Source: an uncultured Alphaproteobacteria bacterium
Lineage (GTDB): Bacteria > Pseudomonadota > Alphaproteobacteria > Micropepsales > Micropepsaceae
DNA length: 64,000 nucleotides
NCBI GenBank assembly: GCA_902826695.1
Contig: CADEFU010000006.1
Span: 1 to 64,000 of the forward strand
Reading direction: 5' to 3'
A program made the position numbers and the translations under genes. Below the pieces are notes generated by a model. That model made no database searches. It was not told the origin of the DNA and saw nothing but the letters and a program-made list of their open reading frames with translations. Of this stretch, positions 53,510-63,473 are shown piece after piece (the stretch's first letter is position 1; each line of letters begins with the position of its first letter).

Positions 53510-55504
53510 ATGGCAAGCTCCCCCACATCCTCCGTTTCCCACCGCGACATGGCGAACGCCATCCGTGCACTCAGCATCGACGCTGTCGAAGCGGCGAAGT
53601 CCGGGCATCCTGGCATGCCGATGGGCATGGCGGATGTCGCGACGGTCCTCTTCTCGAAGTTTCTGAAGTTCGACCCGCGCAATCCGAAGTGGCCGGATCG
53701 CGACCGCTTCGTGCTCTCGGCCGGGCACGGTTCGATGCTGCTTTATTCCTTGCTGCACCTGACGGGCTACAAGGACTTCACGCTCGCCGACATCAAGAAC
53801 TTCCGGCAGCTGGGAAGCCCATGCGCGGGGCATCCGGAGTACGGGCACGGTGCCGGCGTCGAGACGACGACGGGGCCACTCGGCCAAGGGATCGCGACCG
53901 CGGTCGGCATGGCGATGGCCGAGCGCATCATGAATGCGCGGTTCGGCAACGACCTCGTCGATCACTTCATGTACGTGGTCGCCTCGGACGGCGATCTGAT
54001 GGAAGGCATCAGCCACGAAGCGATTTCGCTCGCGGGGCATTTGAAGCTCTCGAAGCTGATCGTCCTCTTCGACGACAACGGCATTTCGATCGACGGTCCG
54101 GTTTCGCTCTCAGAATCGGGCGATCAGGTCGCGCGGTTCGAAGCGGCGGGCTGGTCGGCTTCGCGCGTGGACGGGCACGATCCGGCGGCCATTGCGGCGG
54201 CGATCGAGTCGGCGCAAGCTTCGGATCGGCCGTCGCTGATCGCGTGCCGCACGATCATCGGCTACGGCGCGCCGAAGAAGCAGGGCACGGCCTCGTCGCA
54301 CGGTTCGCCGCTGGGTGCGGAAGAAGCGGCGGGCGCGAAGAAGGCGCTGGGCTGGGCGCATGGGGTGTTTGAGGTTCCGGACAATATTCGCGCGGTTTGG
54401 CTTGCCGCGGGCGAGCGCAGCCACGGCGAATACACGGCGTGGCTTAAGCGCATGACGTCCGCGAACGGCGAGACGAAGACCTCGTTCGAGCGTGCGAACG
54501 AAGGCGCGATCAATCCGGCGCTGTGGCCCGCGATGACCGCTTATCGCAAGGCGCTGACCGAGAAGCCGGTGACGGTGGCGACGCGCAAAGCGTCGGAAAT
54601 GGCACTCGAAGTGATCAACGCGCATGTGGCGGAAGCGCTCGGCGGTTCGGCGGACCTGACCGGCTCGAACAACACGCGCACAAAGGGCATGGAGGCGATC
54701 GAGGCGGGCGACTTCCGCGGGCGCTTCGTGCACTACGGCATTCGCGAGCACGGCATGGCGGCCGCGATGAACGGTATGGCGCTGCACGGCGGCGTTATTC
54801 CCTACTCCGGTACGTTCTTGGTGTTTGCCGACTATTGCCGGCCTTCGATCCGCCTTGCGGCGCTCATGGGACAGCGCGTTATCCATGTGATGACGCACGA
54901 CTCGATCGGGCTTGGCGAAGACGGGCCGACGCACCAGCCGGTCGAGCATCTGGCTTCGTTGCGCGCGATCCCGAACTTGTTCGTCTATCGTCCGGCGGAT
55001 GCGGTCGAGACCGCCGAATGCTGGGAACTGGCGCTACGCGCTGCGAAGTCGCCCAGCGTGATCGCTCTGTCGCGGCAGAACCTGCCGCAGGTGCGGTTGA
55101 AGCACACGGACGAGAATCTGTCGGCACGCGGCGGCTATGTGCTGTCGCCCGCGAAGGCCAAGCATCGCGTGACGTTGATCGCATCGGGCTCGGAAATCTC
55201 GATCGCGATGGACGCGCAGAAGCTGCTTGAAGCCGAAGGTATCGGTGCGAGCGTCGTGTCGATGCCGTGCCTCGATATCTTCAATGGCGAGGAACCGGAT
55301 TATCAGGATCGCGTTATCGATCCGAAGACTGTGCGCATCGTCGTCGAGGCGGGCTCGCCCATGGGCTGGGACCGCTGGACCGGCCGTGAAGGTACGGTCA
55401 TCGGCATGACGACATTCGGCGCCAGCGCGCCGTATGAGAAGCTCTATGAACATTTCGGCATCACGCCGGACAACATCGTGAAAGCCGCGAAGGCGCGGCT
55501 GTAA
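53510..55504 (+). CDS. tkt: Transketolase
   Basis: This is a thiamine-diphosphate enzyme of the non-oxidative pentose phosphate pathway, moving two-carbon units between sugar phosphates. Visible are [11 protein letters not shown] at the start of the ThDP domain, the metal/ThDP motif [13 protein letters not shown] (about residues 160-172), [15 protein letters not shown], and the second domain with [12 protein letters not shown] and [17 protein letters not shown]. Length is 664 residues. It opens the tkt-gap-pgk-fba operon, 13 bp before gap. Confidence 0.97.
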   Translation: MASSPTSSVSHRDMANAIRALSIDAVEAAKSGHPGMPMGMADVATVLFSKFLKFDPRNPKWPDRDRFVLSAGHGSMLLYSLLHLTGYKDFTLADIKNFRQLGSPCAGHPEYGHGAGVETTTGPLGQGIATAVGMAMAERIMNARFGNDLVDHFMYVVASDGDLMEGISHEAISLAGHLKLSKLIVLFDDNGISIDGPVSLSESGDQVARFEAAGWSASRVDGHDPAAIAAAIESAQASDRPSLIACRTIIGYGAPKKQGTASSHGSPLGAEEAAGAKKALGWAHGVFEVPDNIRAVWLAAGERSHGEYTAWLKRMTSANGETKTSFERANEGAINPALWPAMTAYRKALTEKPVTVATRKASEMALEVINAHVAEALGGSADLTGSNNTRTKGMEAIEAGDFRGRFVHYGIREHGMAAAMNGMALHGGVIPYSGTFLVFADYCRPSIRLAALMGQRVIHVMTHDSIGLGEDGPTHQPVEHLASLRAIPNLFVYRPADAVETAECWELALRAAKSPSVIALSRQNLPQVRLKHTDENLSARGGYVLSPAKAKHRVTLIASGSEISIAMDAQKLLEAEGIGASVVSMPCLDIFNGEEPDYQDRVIDPKTVRIVVEAGSPMGWDRWTGREGTVIGMTTFGASAPYEKLYEHFGITPDNIVKAAKARL

Positions 55505-55517
55505 AGGGGACACCACC

Positions 55518-56525
55518 ATGGCTGTGAAAGTTTTCATCAACGGGTTCGGGCGCATCGGGCGCCTTGTGTTGCGCGCGATCGTGGAGTCGGGCCGCAACGA
55601 TATCGACATCGTGGGCGTCAACGACCTTGGCCCCATCGAGACGAACGCGCATTTGCTGCGCTACGACTCAGTGCACGGGCGCTTTCCGGCCGACGTCAAA
55701 GTCGACGGCGACCGCATGATCGTGGGCCGTCACAAGATCAAGGTGACCGCGGTCAAGGATCCGGCGCAGCTGCCGCACAAGGAACTTGGCGTCGATATCG
55801 CCATGGAATGCACGGGCATCTTCACGTCGAAGGAAAAGGCCTCGGCGCATCTTACGGCAGGCGCGAAGCGCGTGCTGGTGTCGGCCCCGGCTGACGGCGC
55901 AGACCTCACCGTTGTCTACGGCGTCAACCACCAGAAGCTGACGAAGGATCACATCGTCGTTTCGAACGCGTCGTGCACGACGAACTGCCTCGTTCCGGTC
56001 GCGAAGGTGCTGCACGACGCGGTCGGCATCGACAAGGGCATGATGACGACGGTCCACTCCTACACGAACGACCAGCCGTCGCTCGACCAGATGCACAAGG
56101 ACCTCTATCGCGCCCGCGCGGCGGCGTTGTCGATGATCCCGACGTCGACCGGTGCAGCGAAAGCGGTCGGCTTGGTGCTGCCGGAGCTCAAGGGCAGGCT
56201 CGACGGGATTTCCATCCGCGTGCCGACTCCGAACGTCTCGGTCGTGGACCTCAAGTTCGTGGCCAAGCGTGCGACGACCGTCGCCGAGATCAACGACGCG
56301 ATGAAACGCGCGGCGGCGCAGGAGCTCAAAGGCGTGCTCGATATCGTCGATGCGCCGCTGGTGTCGTCGGACTTCAACCACAATCCGGCATCGTCGTCGT
56401 TCGCGCTCGATCAGACGAAGGTGATGGACGGGACGCTGGTCAGCGTCTTGACCTGGTACGACAACGAGTGGGGCTTTGCGAACCGCATGAGCGACACCGC
56501 GGTCGCGATGGCGAAGCTGATCTGA
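55518..56525 (+). CDS. gap: Glyceraldehyde-3-phosphate dehydrogenase, type I
   Basis: This interconverts GAP and 1,3-bisphosphoglycerate with NAD(P). The Rossmann start is [16 protein letters not shown], the catalytic Cys153 lies in [12 protein letters not shown], and the substrate region in [20 protein letters not shown]. The C-terminal [13 protein letters not shown] is diagnostic. Length is 335 residues. Stop and the pgk start overlap by one base (TGATG). Confidence 0.97.
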   Translation: MAVKVFINGFGRIGRLVLRAIVESGRNDIDIVGVNDLGPIETNAHLLRYDSVHGRFPADVKVDGDRMIVGRHKIKVTAVKDPAQLPHKELGVDIAMECTGIFTSKEKASAHLTAGAKRVLVSAPADGADLTVVYGVNHQKLTKDHIVVSNASCTTNCLVPVAKVLHDAVGIDKGMMTTVHSYTNDQPSLDQMHKDLYRARAAALSMIPTSTGAAKAVGLVLPELKGRLDGISIRVPTPNVSVVDLKFVAKRATTVAEINDAMKRAAAQELKGVLDIVDAPLVSSDFNHNPASSSFALDQTKVMDGTLVSVLTWYDNEWGFANRMSDTAVAMAKLI

Positions 56526-57718
56526 TGCCAGCGTTCCGTACGATCGATCAGCTGGAGGCCAAGGGCAAACGCGTGCTGGTGCGCGCGGACCTGAACGTTC
56601 CGATGAAGGATGGCGCCGTGACCGACACGGCGCGCATCGACCAGGCCGCGACGACGATCCGCGATTTGGTGGCGAAGGGGGCGCGCGTGGTCGTGCTATC
56701 CCACTTCGGACGGCCCGACGGCAAGCGCGTGGAGAGCATGTCGCTGAAGGCGATTTTGCCGGCCCTTTCGAAGGCCGTCGGCAAGCCGGTCGGTTTTGCG
56801 AACGACTGTATCGGGCCGGACGCCGAGGGTGCGGTTGCGGGGCTGAAGGATGGCGATATCCTTTTGCTCGAAAACACGCGCTTTCATGCCGAGGAAGAGA
56901 AGAACGACGCGCGCTTCGTGGCGGCGCTTGCGAAGCTTGGCGACGCTTACGTGAACGATGCGTTCTCGGCCGCGCACCGGGCGCATGCGACGACGGAAGG
57001 CTTGGCGCACCGACTGCCGGCGTTTGCTGGCCGCGGCATGCAGGCGGAGCTCGAAGCGCTGGGCCGCGTACTAGAGAAGCCGCAGCATCCGGTGGTCGCG
57101 ATCGTGGGCGGCGCGAAGGTTTCGTCGAAGCTTGCCGTGCTTGAGCACCTGATCGCAAAGGTCGATGCGCTCGTCATCGGCGGGGGCATGGCGAACACGT
57201 TCTTGAAGGCACAAGGGTTTCCCATCGGAAAGTCGCTGCACGAACCGGCGCTCTTGGACAAGGCGCGCGAGATCATGGCGGCGGCGAAGGCCAAGGGCTG
57301 TGCGATCGTGCTGCCGAGCGACGGCGTGGTGGCGAAAGAGTTCAAGGCAATGGCGGCTTCGAAGACGCTGCCCATCGCGCAGACGCCCGACGACGGGATG
57401 ATCCTCGACATCGGATCGGACTCGATCGCGGCGATCGCGGCGCGGCTCGAGTCCGCGAAGACCGTGGTTTGGAACGGACCGGTCGGCGCGTTCGAAATGC
57501 CGCCGTTCGACAATGGGACGAGCGCGGTGGCGCGGCATGTCGCGATGCTGACCAAGGTCGGTCAGATGGTGTCGGTGGCGGGCGGCGGCGACACGCTTGC
57601 CGCACTTGCGCACGCGGGCGCGGAAGACGGGTTTACGTACTGCTCGACGGCGGGCGGCGCGTTCTTGGAATGGCTTGAGGGTAAAGAGCTGCCGGGCGTG
57701 AAAGCTCTGGCGCAATAA
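56525..57718 (+). CDS. pgk: Phosphoglycerate kinase
   Basis: Pgk transfers phosphate from 1,3-bisphosphoglycerate to ADP. The signature near the N-terminus is [16 protein letters not shown], followed by [10 protein letters not shown] and the substrate loop [15 protein letters not shown]. In the C-lobe, [11 protein letters not shown] and GGGDTLAAL bind nucleotide. Length is 397 residues, normal. Start ATG 56525 overlaps the gap stop, so translation is coupled. Confidence 0.97.
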   Translation: MPAFRTIDQLEAKGKRVLVRADLNVPMKDGAVTDTARIDQAATTIRDLVAKGARVVVLSHFGRPDGKRVESMSLKAILPALSKAVGKPVGFANDCIGPDAEGAVAGLKDGDILLLENTRFHAEEEKNDARFVAALAKLGDAYVNDAFSAAHRAHATTEGLAHRLPAFAGRGMQAELEALGRVLEKPQHPVVAIVGGAKVSSKLAVLEHLIAKVDALVIGGGMANTFLKAQGFPIGKSLHEPALLDKAREIMAAAKAKGCAIVLPSDGVVAKEFKAMAASKTLPIAQTPDDGMILDIGSDSIAAIAARLESAKTVVWNGPVGAFEMPPFDNGTSAVARHVAMLTKVGQMVSVAGGGDTLAALAHAGAEDGFTYCSTAGGAFLEWLEGKELPGVKALAQ

Positions 57719-57730
57719 CGGGAGAGACGT

Positions 57731-58747
57731 ATGACGGATTTGGAAAAGATTGCGCGGAAGATGGTCGCGCCGGGTAAGGGCATTCTGGCCGCCGACGAAA
57801 GCACGGGGACAATCAAGAAACGCTTCGATGCGATCGGAACCGAGTCCACGGAAACGAGCCGGCGCGATTATCGCGAGCTGATGTTCCGCACGCCCGCGAT
57901 GAAGGAGTTCATTTCCGGCGTCATTCTCTACGACGAAACGATCTGGCAGGACGCCGCCGACGGCACGCCGCTGGTCAAGATCATCGCTGACGCCGGCGCC
58001 GTGCCGGGGATCAAGGTCGACGAGGGCACGGAGATGCTGCCCGGCTCGCCCAAGGAGCTGATCACGAAGGGCCTCGACGGGCTCTCGAAGCGGCTGCCGA
58101 AGTACTACGAGCGCGGCGCGCGGTTTGCGAAGTGGCGTGCGGTGATCGATATCGGCGCCGGTATTCCGACCTACAACTGCATTCACGCGAATGCGCATGC
58201 GCTTGCGCGCTATGCGGCGCTCTGCCAACAAGCGAACATCGTGCCGATCGTCGAGCCGGAAGTGCTGATGGACGGCGAGCACGATATCGACCGCTGTTAC
58301 GACGTCACCGAATGGGTGCTGAAGGAAACGTTCGACGAGCTTTATGCGGCGGACGTGAAGCTTGAGGGCATGGTGCTCAAGCCGAACATGGCGATTGCCG
58401 GCAAGAAGGCCGCAAAGCGCGCGGGCGTGCAGGAAGTCGCCGAGAAGACCGTGAAGATGCTCAAGAACTGCGTGCCGCCGGCGGTGCCGGGGATCGCGTT
58501 CCTGTCGGGCGGCCAGTCGGACGAAGAAGCGACGGCGCATCTCGACGCGATGAACAAGCTCGGCCCCCTGCCCTGGGCACTGACGTTCTCCTACGGCCGC
58601 GCGCTGCAGGCGGCGCCGCAGAAGGCGTGGTCGGGCAAGAAGGACAACGTCGCCGCCGCGCAACGCGCCTTTGCGCACCGCGCCCGCATGAACGGCCTCG
58701 CCGCCCTTGGGCGTTGGGCGCACGGTCTTGAGAAAGAAGCCGCCTAG
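57731..58747 (+). CDS. fba: Fructose-bisphosphate aldolase class I
   Basis: This is a Schiff-base (metal-independent) aldolase cleaving fructose-1,6-bisphosphate. The N-terminal KGILAADESTGTIKKRF and RELMFRTPAMKEFISGVILY are class I hallmarks. The active-site lysine lies in EGMVLKPNM (about residue 220), after IVEPEVLMDGEHDI. Length is 338 residues. It follows pgk by 12 bp and is closed by a strong terminator. Confidence 0.96.
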   Translation: MTDLEKIARKMVAPGKGILAADESTGTIKKRFDAIGTESTETSRRDYRELMFRTPAMKEFISGVILYDETIWQDAADGTPLVKIIADAGAVPGIKVDEGTEMLPGSPKELITKGLDGLSKRLPKYYERGARFAKWRAVIDIGAGIPTYNCIHANAHALARYAALCQQANIVPIVEPEVLMDGEHDIDRCYDVTEWVLKETFDELYAADVKLEGMVLKPNMAIAGKKAAKRAGVQEVAEKTVKMLKNCVPPAVPGIAFLSGGQSDEEATAHLDAMNKLGPLPWALTFSYGRALQAAPQKAWSGKKDNVAAAQRAFAHRARMNGLAALGRWAHGLEKEAA

Positions 58748-58780
58748 CCCGTCGGCCAGCTCTTAAACTTAGAACTCGTG

Positions 58781-58813
58781 CAACGGCCCGCGGCGTCATC
58801 GCCTCGGGCCGTT
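58781..58813 (+). terminator. Terminator after fba
   Basis: CAACGGCCCG and CGGGCCGTTG are perfect 10-bp arms around a 13-nt loop, 33 bp after the fba stop. A T-run is lacking, but position and stem strength suit the end of the tkt-gap-pgk-fba operon. Confidence 0.65.
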
Positions 58814-58839
58814 GTCAGTTGGCTCGTTGCTGCACCTTT

Positions 58840-58855
58840 ATTTATCAATTGACAA
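58840..58855 (+). promoter_or_regulatory. Operator-like palindrome overlapping the yceI promoter
   Basis: TTTATCAATTGACAAA has an 8-bp perfect core TCAATTGA and one mismatched pair before three more matches. TTGACA inside it is a consensus -35 element, with TTCTAT 18 bp on as a weak -10. Binding here would block the promoter. The TetR regulator encoded just downstream of yceI is the obvious candidate. Confidence 0.45.
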
Positions 58856-58903
58856 ATTAATCCGCGAGCGTTTCTATCGGCGCCGGTGGATGGGAGAAAC
58901 GCT

Positions 58904-59503
58904 GTGAATTTGGGTCACTACACGACTGCATTGGTGTTCATCGCGGCAAGCGCGGGGGCGGCTCAGGCCGAGCCGACGGCGTTCAAGTTCGACAAGGGGC
59001 ACGCAGACATCTCTTTCTCCGTCAGCCATCTGGGCTATTCGATGGTCAGGGGCGGGTTTCGGGAGTTCGACGGCGAACTCACGCTCGACCGCGCCGATCC
59101 CAGCGCTTCAAAGGTGTCGGCCACGATTTACACCTACAGCGTCGATAGCGGACTTGAGGCGCGCGACAGGCATTTGCGCACGGCCGATTTCTTCAACGTT
59201 GTGAAGTTCCCGACGATGACTTTCGTCAGCAACACGGTAAAGCCGGCGGGCCGCGACAAGAACAAGGCGGAGATTACAGGCGATCTGACTCTGTTGGGCG
59301 TGACGAAGCCGGTCACCTTAAGCGTCACGCTGAACAAGCTTGACCCGAACCCACGGACGAACGCTATGACCGCAGGGTTCACGGCGACGGGTAAAATCAA
59401 GCGTAGCGATTTCGGAATGTCGTTCGGCGCACCCGCCCTCGGCGACGAGATTCAAATCACGATCAACATCGAAGCCACTGAAGCTGCAACCAAGGCACCG
59501 TGA
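58904..59503 (+). CDS. YceI family periplasmic protein
   Basis: This is a lipocalin-like beta-barrel that binds isoprenoid or amide lipids. It has a signal peptide (ending AQA-EP, about residue 24), then the YceI core: FKFDKGHADISFSVSHLGYS, RDRHLRTADFFNVVKFPTMTF and LTLLGVTKPVTLSVTLN. Length is 199 residues from GTG 58904, which has a GGGAGA site 6 nt upstream; a GTG at 58886 is possible but lacks one. It overlaps the TetR gene by 4 bp (GTGA). Confidence 0.9.
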   Translation: MNLGHYTTALVFIAASAGAAQAEPTAFKFDKGHADISFSVSHLGYSMVRGGFREFDGELTLDRADPSASKVSATIYTYSVDSGLEARDRHLRTADFFNVVKFPTMTFVSNTVKPAGRDKNKAEITGDLTLLGVTKPVTLSVTLNKLDPNPRTNAMTAGFTATGKIKRSDFGMSFGAPALGDEIQITINIEATEAATKAP

Positions 59504-60312
59504 CGAGCGCGCAGCGTCAAGGACAGAGGGTTAGGCGCGGGACGGCCGCCGCAGAACCGCGGCGCAGACTGCGCCTTTCGCCGGATGAGCGGCGCTCGCA
59601 GATCGTCGATCATTGCATCGAAATCTTGTCCGAGCGCGGGCTTTCGGTCAGTACGCGCGACATCTGCAAGCCTTTGGGCGTTACGCAAGCACTCTTGTAT
59701 CGCTACTTTCCGTCGCGCCAAGCGCTTATCGAAGCCGCGCTGGAGAAGGTGTTTGCGCATCTGTGGCGCGCGGATTGGTCTCACGAACTTGAAACCACCG
59801 ACGGCGACCTCGCGGCGCGTTTGACGGCCTTCTACACGAGCTATGCCGAAACCACGACGGAACCGTTCATGCGGCTTTTCATGTGGTGTGCGCTGTCCGG
59901 ATACCATGTGCCCCGGCGATTTGCTGTGCCGCTGACCGACAAGATCTTGCGGACCATCGTCGGCGCCCTCCGAAGTGAACGCGACCTGCCGGCACTTGCG
60001 GATGCGCCGATGATGCATGGCGAACGCGAGCTTGCATTGACCTTGCACACGGGGATCGTGTTTCTGGCGATCCGCCGTCACATCTATCGCTGGTCGCTGC
60101 CCTCACAATTGGGGGACATCGTCGCGTTGCAGGTGCGGACGTACGTTCCGGGCGCCCTGGATGAGATTGTTCGACTGCACAGCCGCGTGTCGGGCGACGA
60201 GATGACGGTGCGCATTCTTGAAGGACCGTCTGCCCGGGGCAAGGCGCGCAAACGGGCGCAGACAATCGAGCCAACGCCGGGACATGAGGTCGCTCGGCTG
60301 CACAAGAAGTAG
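59500..60312 (+). CDS. TetR family transcriptional regulator
   Basis: This is a 270-residue regulator. The N-terminal helix-turn-helix lies at about residues 30-76 (RRSQIVDHCIEILSERGLS, ICKPLGVTQALLYRYFPSR). A ligand-binding helical domain follows with MRLFMWCALSGYHVPRRFAV. An Arg-rich N-terminal tail and a basic C-terminal tail (ARGKARKRAQ) are added. The start is GTG 59500, inside the yceI stop. It is translationally coupled to yceI, and autoregulation through the upstream palindrome is likely. Confidence 0.9.
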   Translation: MTSAQRQGQRVRRGTAAAEPRRRLRLSPDERRSQIVDHCIEILSERGLSVSTRDICKPLGVTQALLYRYFPSRQALIEAALEKVFAHLWRADWSHELETTDGDLAARLTAFYTSYAETTTEPFMRLFMWCALSGYHVPRRFAVPLTDKILRTIVGALRSERDLPALADAPMMHGERELALTLHTGIVFLAIRRHIYRWSLPSQLGDIVALQVRTYVPGALDEIVRLHSRVSGDEMTVRILEGPSARGKARKRAQTIEPTPGHEVARLHKK

Positions 60313-60425
60313 CCGTTCCTGGGGGCAAGGAGTGTCGACCGCGGACCCGACCGGCGCCGCCGGTAGCCTGTCGCGGACGGCTCGGATACTGTGATAAGGC
60401 TCTCGATCCGACATAGAGTTCGACC

Positions 60426-61064
60426 GTGCGCTGCCGTCTTTACCTCATTACACCACCGAATTTCGAAGCCTCCTTCGACGAGACGTTGAAACGCGCACTC
60501 GGCGACGGCGACGTGGCGTCGCTGCAGCTGCGGCTCAAGGACGTCTCGGACGACAACATTCTGCGCGCGGGCGAGCGTTTGATGCGCATTGCGCAGAGCC
60601 GCGACGTCGCCTTCATCGTCAACGACCGGCCGGACTTGGCCCTGAAGCTCGGCGCGGACGGCGTGCATGTGGGTCAGGACGACGTGCCCTATGCGGAAGC
60701 GCGGGCACTGCTTGGGCCGGACAGGATCATCGGCGTGACGTGTCACAACTCACGCCACCTCGCGATGGAGGCGGCCGAGGCCGGCGCGGACTATGTCGCG
60801 TTCGGGGCGTTCTATCCGACAACCACGAAAGAGCCGAAGACGCGGGCGGAGCCCGAGATCCTGACCTGGTGGCAAGACATCATGGAAGCGCCCTGTGTCG
60901 CGATCGGGGGTATCACCGTCGCGAACGCGATGCCGTTGGTCAAGGCGGGGGCGGATTTCCTCGCGGTTTCGGCGGGCGTCTGGGAACACGCGCAGGGGCC
61001 CGAGGCGGCCGTCCGGCAGTTCAATCAGATCTTCGACGCTGCGGCGCCTGAACGCACGCGATAG
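60426..61064 (+). CDS. thiE: Thiamine-phosphate synthase
   Basis: ThiE joins HMP-PP and the thiazole phosphate to form thiamine phosphate. The TIM-barrel signature is visible in [56 protein letters not shown] and the phosphate-binding [27 protein letters not shown]. Length is 212 residues. The start is GTG 60426. Its partner thiD lies 42 kb away. Confidence 0.95.
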   Translation: MRCRLYLITPPNFEASFDETLKRALGDGDVASLQLRLKDVSDDNILRAGERLMRIAQSRDVAFIVNDRPDLALKLGADGVHVGQDDVPYAEARALLGPDRIIGVTCHNSRHLAMEAAEAGADYVAFGAFYPTTTKEPKTRAEPEILTWWQDIMEAPCVAIGGITVANAMPLVKAGADFLAVSAGVWEHAQGPEAAVRQFNQIFDAAAPERTR

Positions 61065-61134
61065 CTCGCGCCAGCCTTGATTCTAGGGCGCGGCGCTTCA
61101 TTTCAAATCGACCTGAAGGGGTTGGAGCCAGAAC

Positions 61135-61923
61135 ATGCAGAAGTTGAAGGCTGTTATCGAATCGAACGCGTTCACGACGGCGATTATGGTCCTGATCGTG
61201 ATCAACGCGATCACGCTTGCACTCGAAACGTCGCCCAGCGTGATGGCGGCGGCGGGGCCTGCGTTACTTGCCTTCGACAAAGCCGTCCTTGCGGTTTTCG
61301 TCTTGGAGATCGCGGCGAAGATGGCGGTCTATCGCGCCGGCTTCTTCCGGTCCGGGTGGAACGTGTTCGATTTGGTCATCGTCGGGATCGCGCTGATGCC
61401 AGCCTCCGGGCCGCTTGCCGTTTTGCGGGCGTTGCGCGTGCTGCGCGTTCTGCGCTTGGTGTCGTTGCTGCCGCAAATGCGGCGCGTGGTCGAAGCGCTG
61501 CTCTACTCGCTGCCGGGCATGGCTTCCATTGCGATGCTGATGGGGGTCGTTTTCTTCGTGGGGTCGGTGATCGCGACGAAGCTGTTCGGGGCGGCCCATC
61601 CCGTTTACTTCGGCACGCTGGGGGATTCGCTGTTCACGCTGTTTGCGGTCATGACGTTGGAAGGTTGGGCCGACATCGCGCGCGAAGTTCAGGCGACACA
61701 TCCGCAGGCCTATCTGTTCTTCGTTCCCTTCATCGTGATTTCGGTGTTCGCGGTGCTTAACCTGTTCATCGCGGTGCTGACGAACTCGATGCAAGAGATG
61801 CAAAAGGAAGAGCTTGTAGCCGAAGAGAAGATGCTGACCTCAAGCCAGCAGACGGTCATTGCGGAGATCATCTCCTTGCGCAAAGAAATCGAGACGCTAA
61901 GGGCCGCGCTCGAGCGGCGTTGA
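61135..61923 (+). CDS. Bacterial voltage-gated sodium channel (NaChBac family)
   Basis: This is a six-helix, 262-residue channel subunit that should form tetramers. S1-S3 are hydrophobic segments at about residues 13-30, 48-66 and 77-90. S4 is LRALRVLRVLRLV at 97-109 with arginines at 98, 101, 104 and 107 every third residue. The pore filter is TLEGWAD at 174-180 (TLESW in NaChBac), with the key Glu kept. S6 is FIVISVFAVLNLFIAVLTNS, followed by a C-terminal coiled coil (EIISLRKEIETLRAALE) that assembles tetramers. Bacterial relatives are linked to motility and pH homeostasis. Confidence 0.9.
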   Translation: MQKLKAVIESNAFTTAIMVLIVINAITLALETSPSVMAAAGPALLAFDKAVLAVFVLEIAAKMAVYRAGFFRSGWNVFDLVIVGIALMPASGPLAVLRALRVLRVLRLVSLLPQMRRVVEALLYSLPGMASIAMLMGVVFFVGSVIATKLFGAAHPVYFGTLGDSLFTLFAVMTLEGWADIAREVQATHPQAYLFFVPFIVISVFAVLNLFIAVLTNSMQEMQKEELVAEEKMLTSSQQTVIAEIISLRKEIETLRAALERR

Positions 61924-62072
61924 CGAAGCTGCGGCGCTTTAACGATGTCCTAAGAATCCCCGCGAAACGGCGGACGGCTGCGCATTGAAGGCTTGCACGG
62001 CCCCTGATAGGTTCCGCGCCCTTGCGCCAAGGGCGGCACCCCGCCCTTTCTCCTTTCGTCATACGGGCAATC

Positions 62073-62636
62073 ATGAAAATCGCAGGCAACGAAATCTCTC
62101 CCGGCGCGGTGATCGAGCACGACGGCTCACTTTGGGTCGCGGTGAAGACGCAAGCCGTGAAGCCGGGTAAGGGCGGTGCGTACAATCAGGTGGAACTCAA
62201 GAACCTGTTCGACGGGCGCAAGCTGAACGAGCGGTTCCGTTCGGCCGAGGCGGTCGAGCAGATCGAGCTCGAGTTCAAGCCGTATACGTTCCTCTATGCG
62301 TCCGGCGAGATGCTGACGTTTATGGATCAGGAGACGTTCGACCAGATCGAGATTGCGGCCGACTTTGTGGGCGAGCGCGCTGCGTTCCTGACCGATGGGA
62401 TGGAAGTCAAGGTCGAGAGCTATGAGGGCCGGCCGATCAGCGTGAAGTTGCCCACGCAGGTCGTGCAGACGATCGTCGAAGCCGACCCCGTGATTAAGGG
62501 ACAGACGGCTGCGTCGTCCTATAAGCCTGCAAAGCTTGAGAACGGGGTGCGGGTCATGGTGCCGCCGTTCATCGAATCCGGACAGAAAATCGTCGTTGCG
62601 ACGGAAGACGCCTCCTACGTGAAGCGGGCGGAGTAA
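62073..62636 (+). CDS. efp: Elongation factor P
   Basis: EF-P rescues ribosomes stalled at polyproline. Three beta-barrel domains; the modified tip loop is [14 protein letters not shown] with the Lys33 used for beta-lysylation. The second domain has [20 protein letters not shown], the third [17 protein letters not shown] and [13 protein letters not shown]. Length is 187 residues. ATG 62073 begins [11 protein letters not shown]. It is coupled to suhB by a 1-bp overlap (TAATG). No epmA/B genes are here. Confidence 0.97.
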   Translation: MKIAGNEISPGAVIEHDGSLWVAVKTQAVKPGKGGAYNQVELKNLFDGRKLNERFRSAEAVEQIELEFKPYTFLYASGEMLTFMDQETFDQIEIAADFVGERAAFLTDGMEVKVESYEGRPISVKLPTQVVQTIVEADPVIKGQTAASSYKPAKLENGVRVMVPPFIESGQKIVVATEDASYVKRAE

Positions 62637-63442
62637 TGCCACTCAACACCCCGCTGATGAACGTGATGACGGCGGCCGCGCGTAAGGCCGGCAAGGCGAT
62701 CTTGCGCGACTTCGGCGAGCTCGAGAAGCTGCAGGTGTCGCGCAAGGGAATCGCCGACTTCGTCACCAAAGCCGACACGAAGGCCGAGCGTATCCTGCAC
62801 GACGAGTTGCTGCGCACGCGGCCGCACTACAGCTTCGTGATGGAAGAAAGCGGCACGGTCGAGGGGCTGGATCAAACCCATCGCTGGTACATCGATCCCA
62901 TCGACGGGACGACGAATTTTTTGCATGGCGTGCCGCATTTCGCGATTTCGATCGGGCTGGAGCGTGAGGGGCACCTCGTGGCGGGGCTCGTCTTCAATCC
63001 CGTGACCGACGACATGTTCGTGGCCGAGAAGGGCAAGGGTGCGTGGCACAACGATGTGCGTCTGCGCGTGTCCGGACGGCGGGAGTTAAACACGGCTCTG
63101 ATCGCAACAGGCGTGCCGAACATGGGTGTGGCGACCGCCAGGCGGGAGGAATTCTCCGATGAACTCTCGCGAATTATGTCGGAGGTCGCGGGCGTGCGCC
63201 GGTTCGGGGCCGCCGCGCTCGACCTCGCCTGGGTTGCAGCGGGACGCTACGACGCGTTTTGGGAGCGGGCTTTGTCACCCTGGGACGTGGCGGCCGGTAT
63301 CGTTATCGTCCGTGAAGCTGGCGGTTTGGTCAGCGATCTTAACAGCGGGCAGGATATGCTGACCGGGGGCAGTATCCTTGCCTCAAACGCCCACTTGCAC
63401 GGGGCGCTGCTCAAGGTCTTCAAAGGACGCAGTCGCGGGTGA
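62636..63442 (+). CDS. suhB: Inositol-1-monophosphatase (SuhB)
   Basis: This is a Mg/Li-sensitive phosphatase; SuhB also helps rRNA antitermination. The metal-binding motifs are EESG in FVMEESGTVEG, WYIDPIDGTTNFLHG, and the C-terminal SPWDVAAGIVIVREAGG. Length is 268 residues. It directly follows efp and precedes a proline-rich exported protein. Confidence 0.96.
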   Translation: MPLNTPLMNVMTAAARKAGKAILRDFGELEKLQVSRKGIADFVTKADTKAERILHDELLRTRPHYSFVMEESGTVEGLDQTHRWYIDPIDGTTNFLHGVPHFAISIGLEREGHLVAGLVFNPVTDDMFVAEKGKGAWHNDVRLRVSGRRELNTALIATGVPNMGVATARREEFSDELSRIMSEVAGVRRFGAAALDLAWVAAGRYDAFWERALSPWDVAAGIVIVREAGGLVSDLNSGQDMLTGGSILASNAHLHGALLKVFKGRSRG

Positions 63443-63473
63443 AATCCCGTTTCGTTTGCTGTAGTCTGACGCC

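Noticed and set aside
57071-58723. A 550-codon minus-strand ORF opposite pgk and fba
   Set aside because: It crosses two highly conserved genes and is Arg/His-rich antisense sequence.
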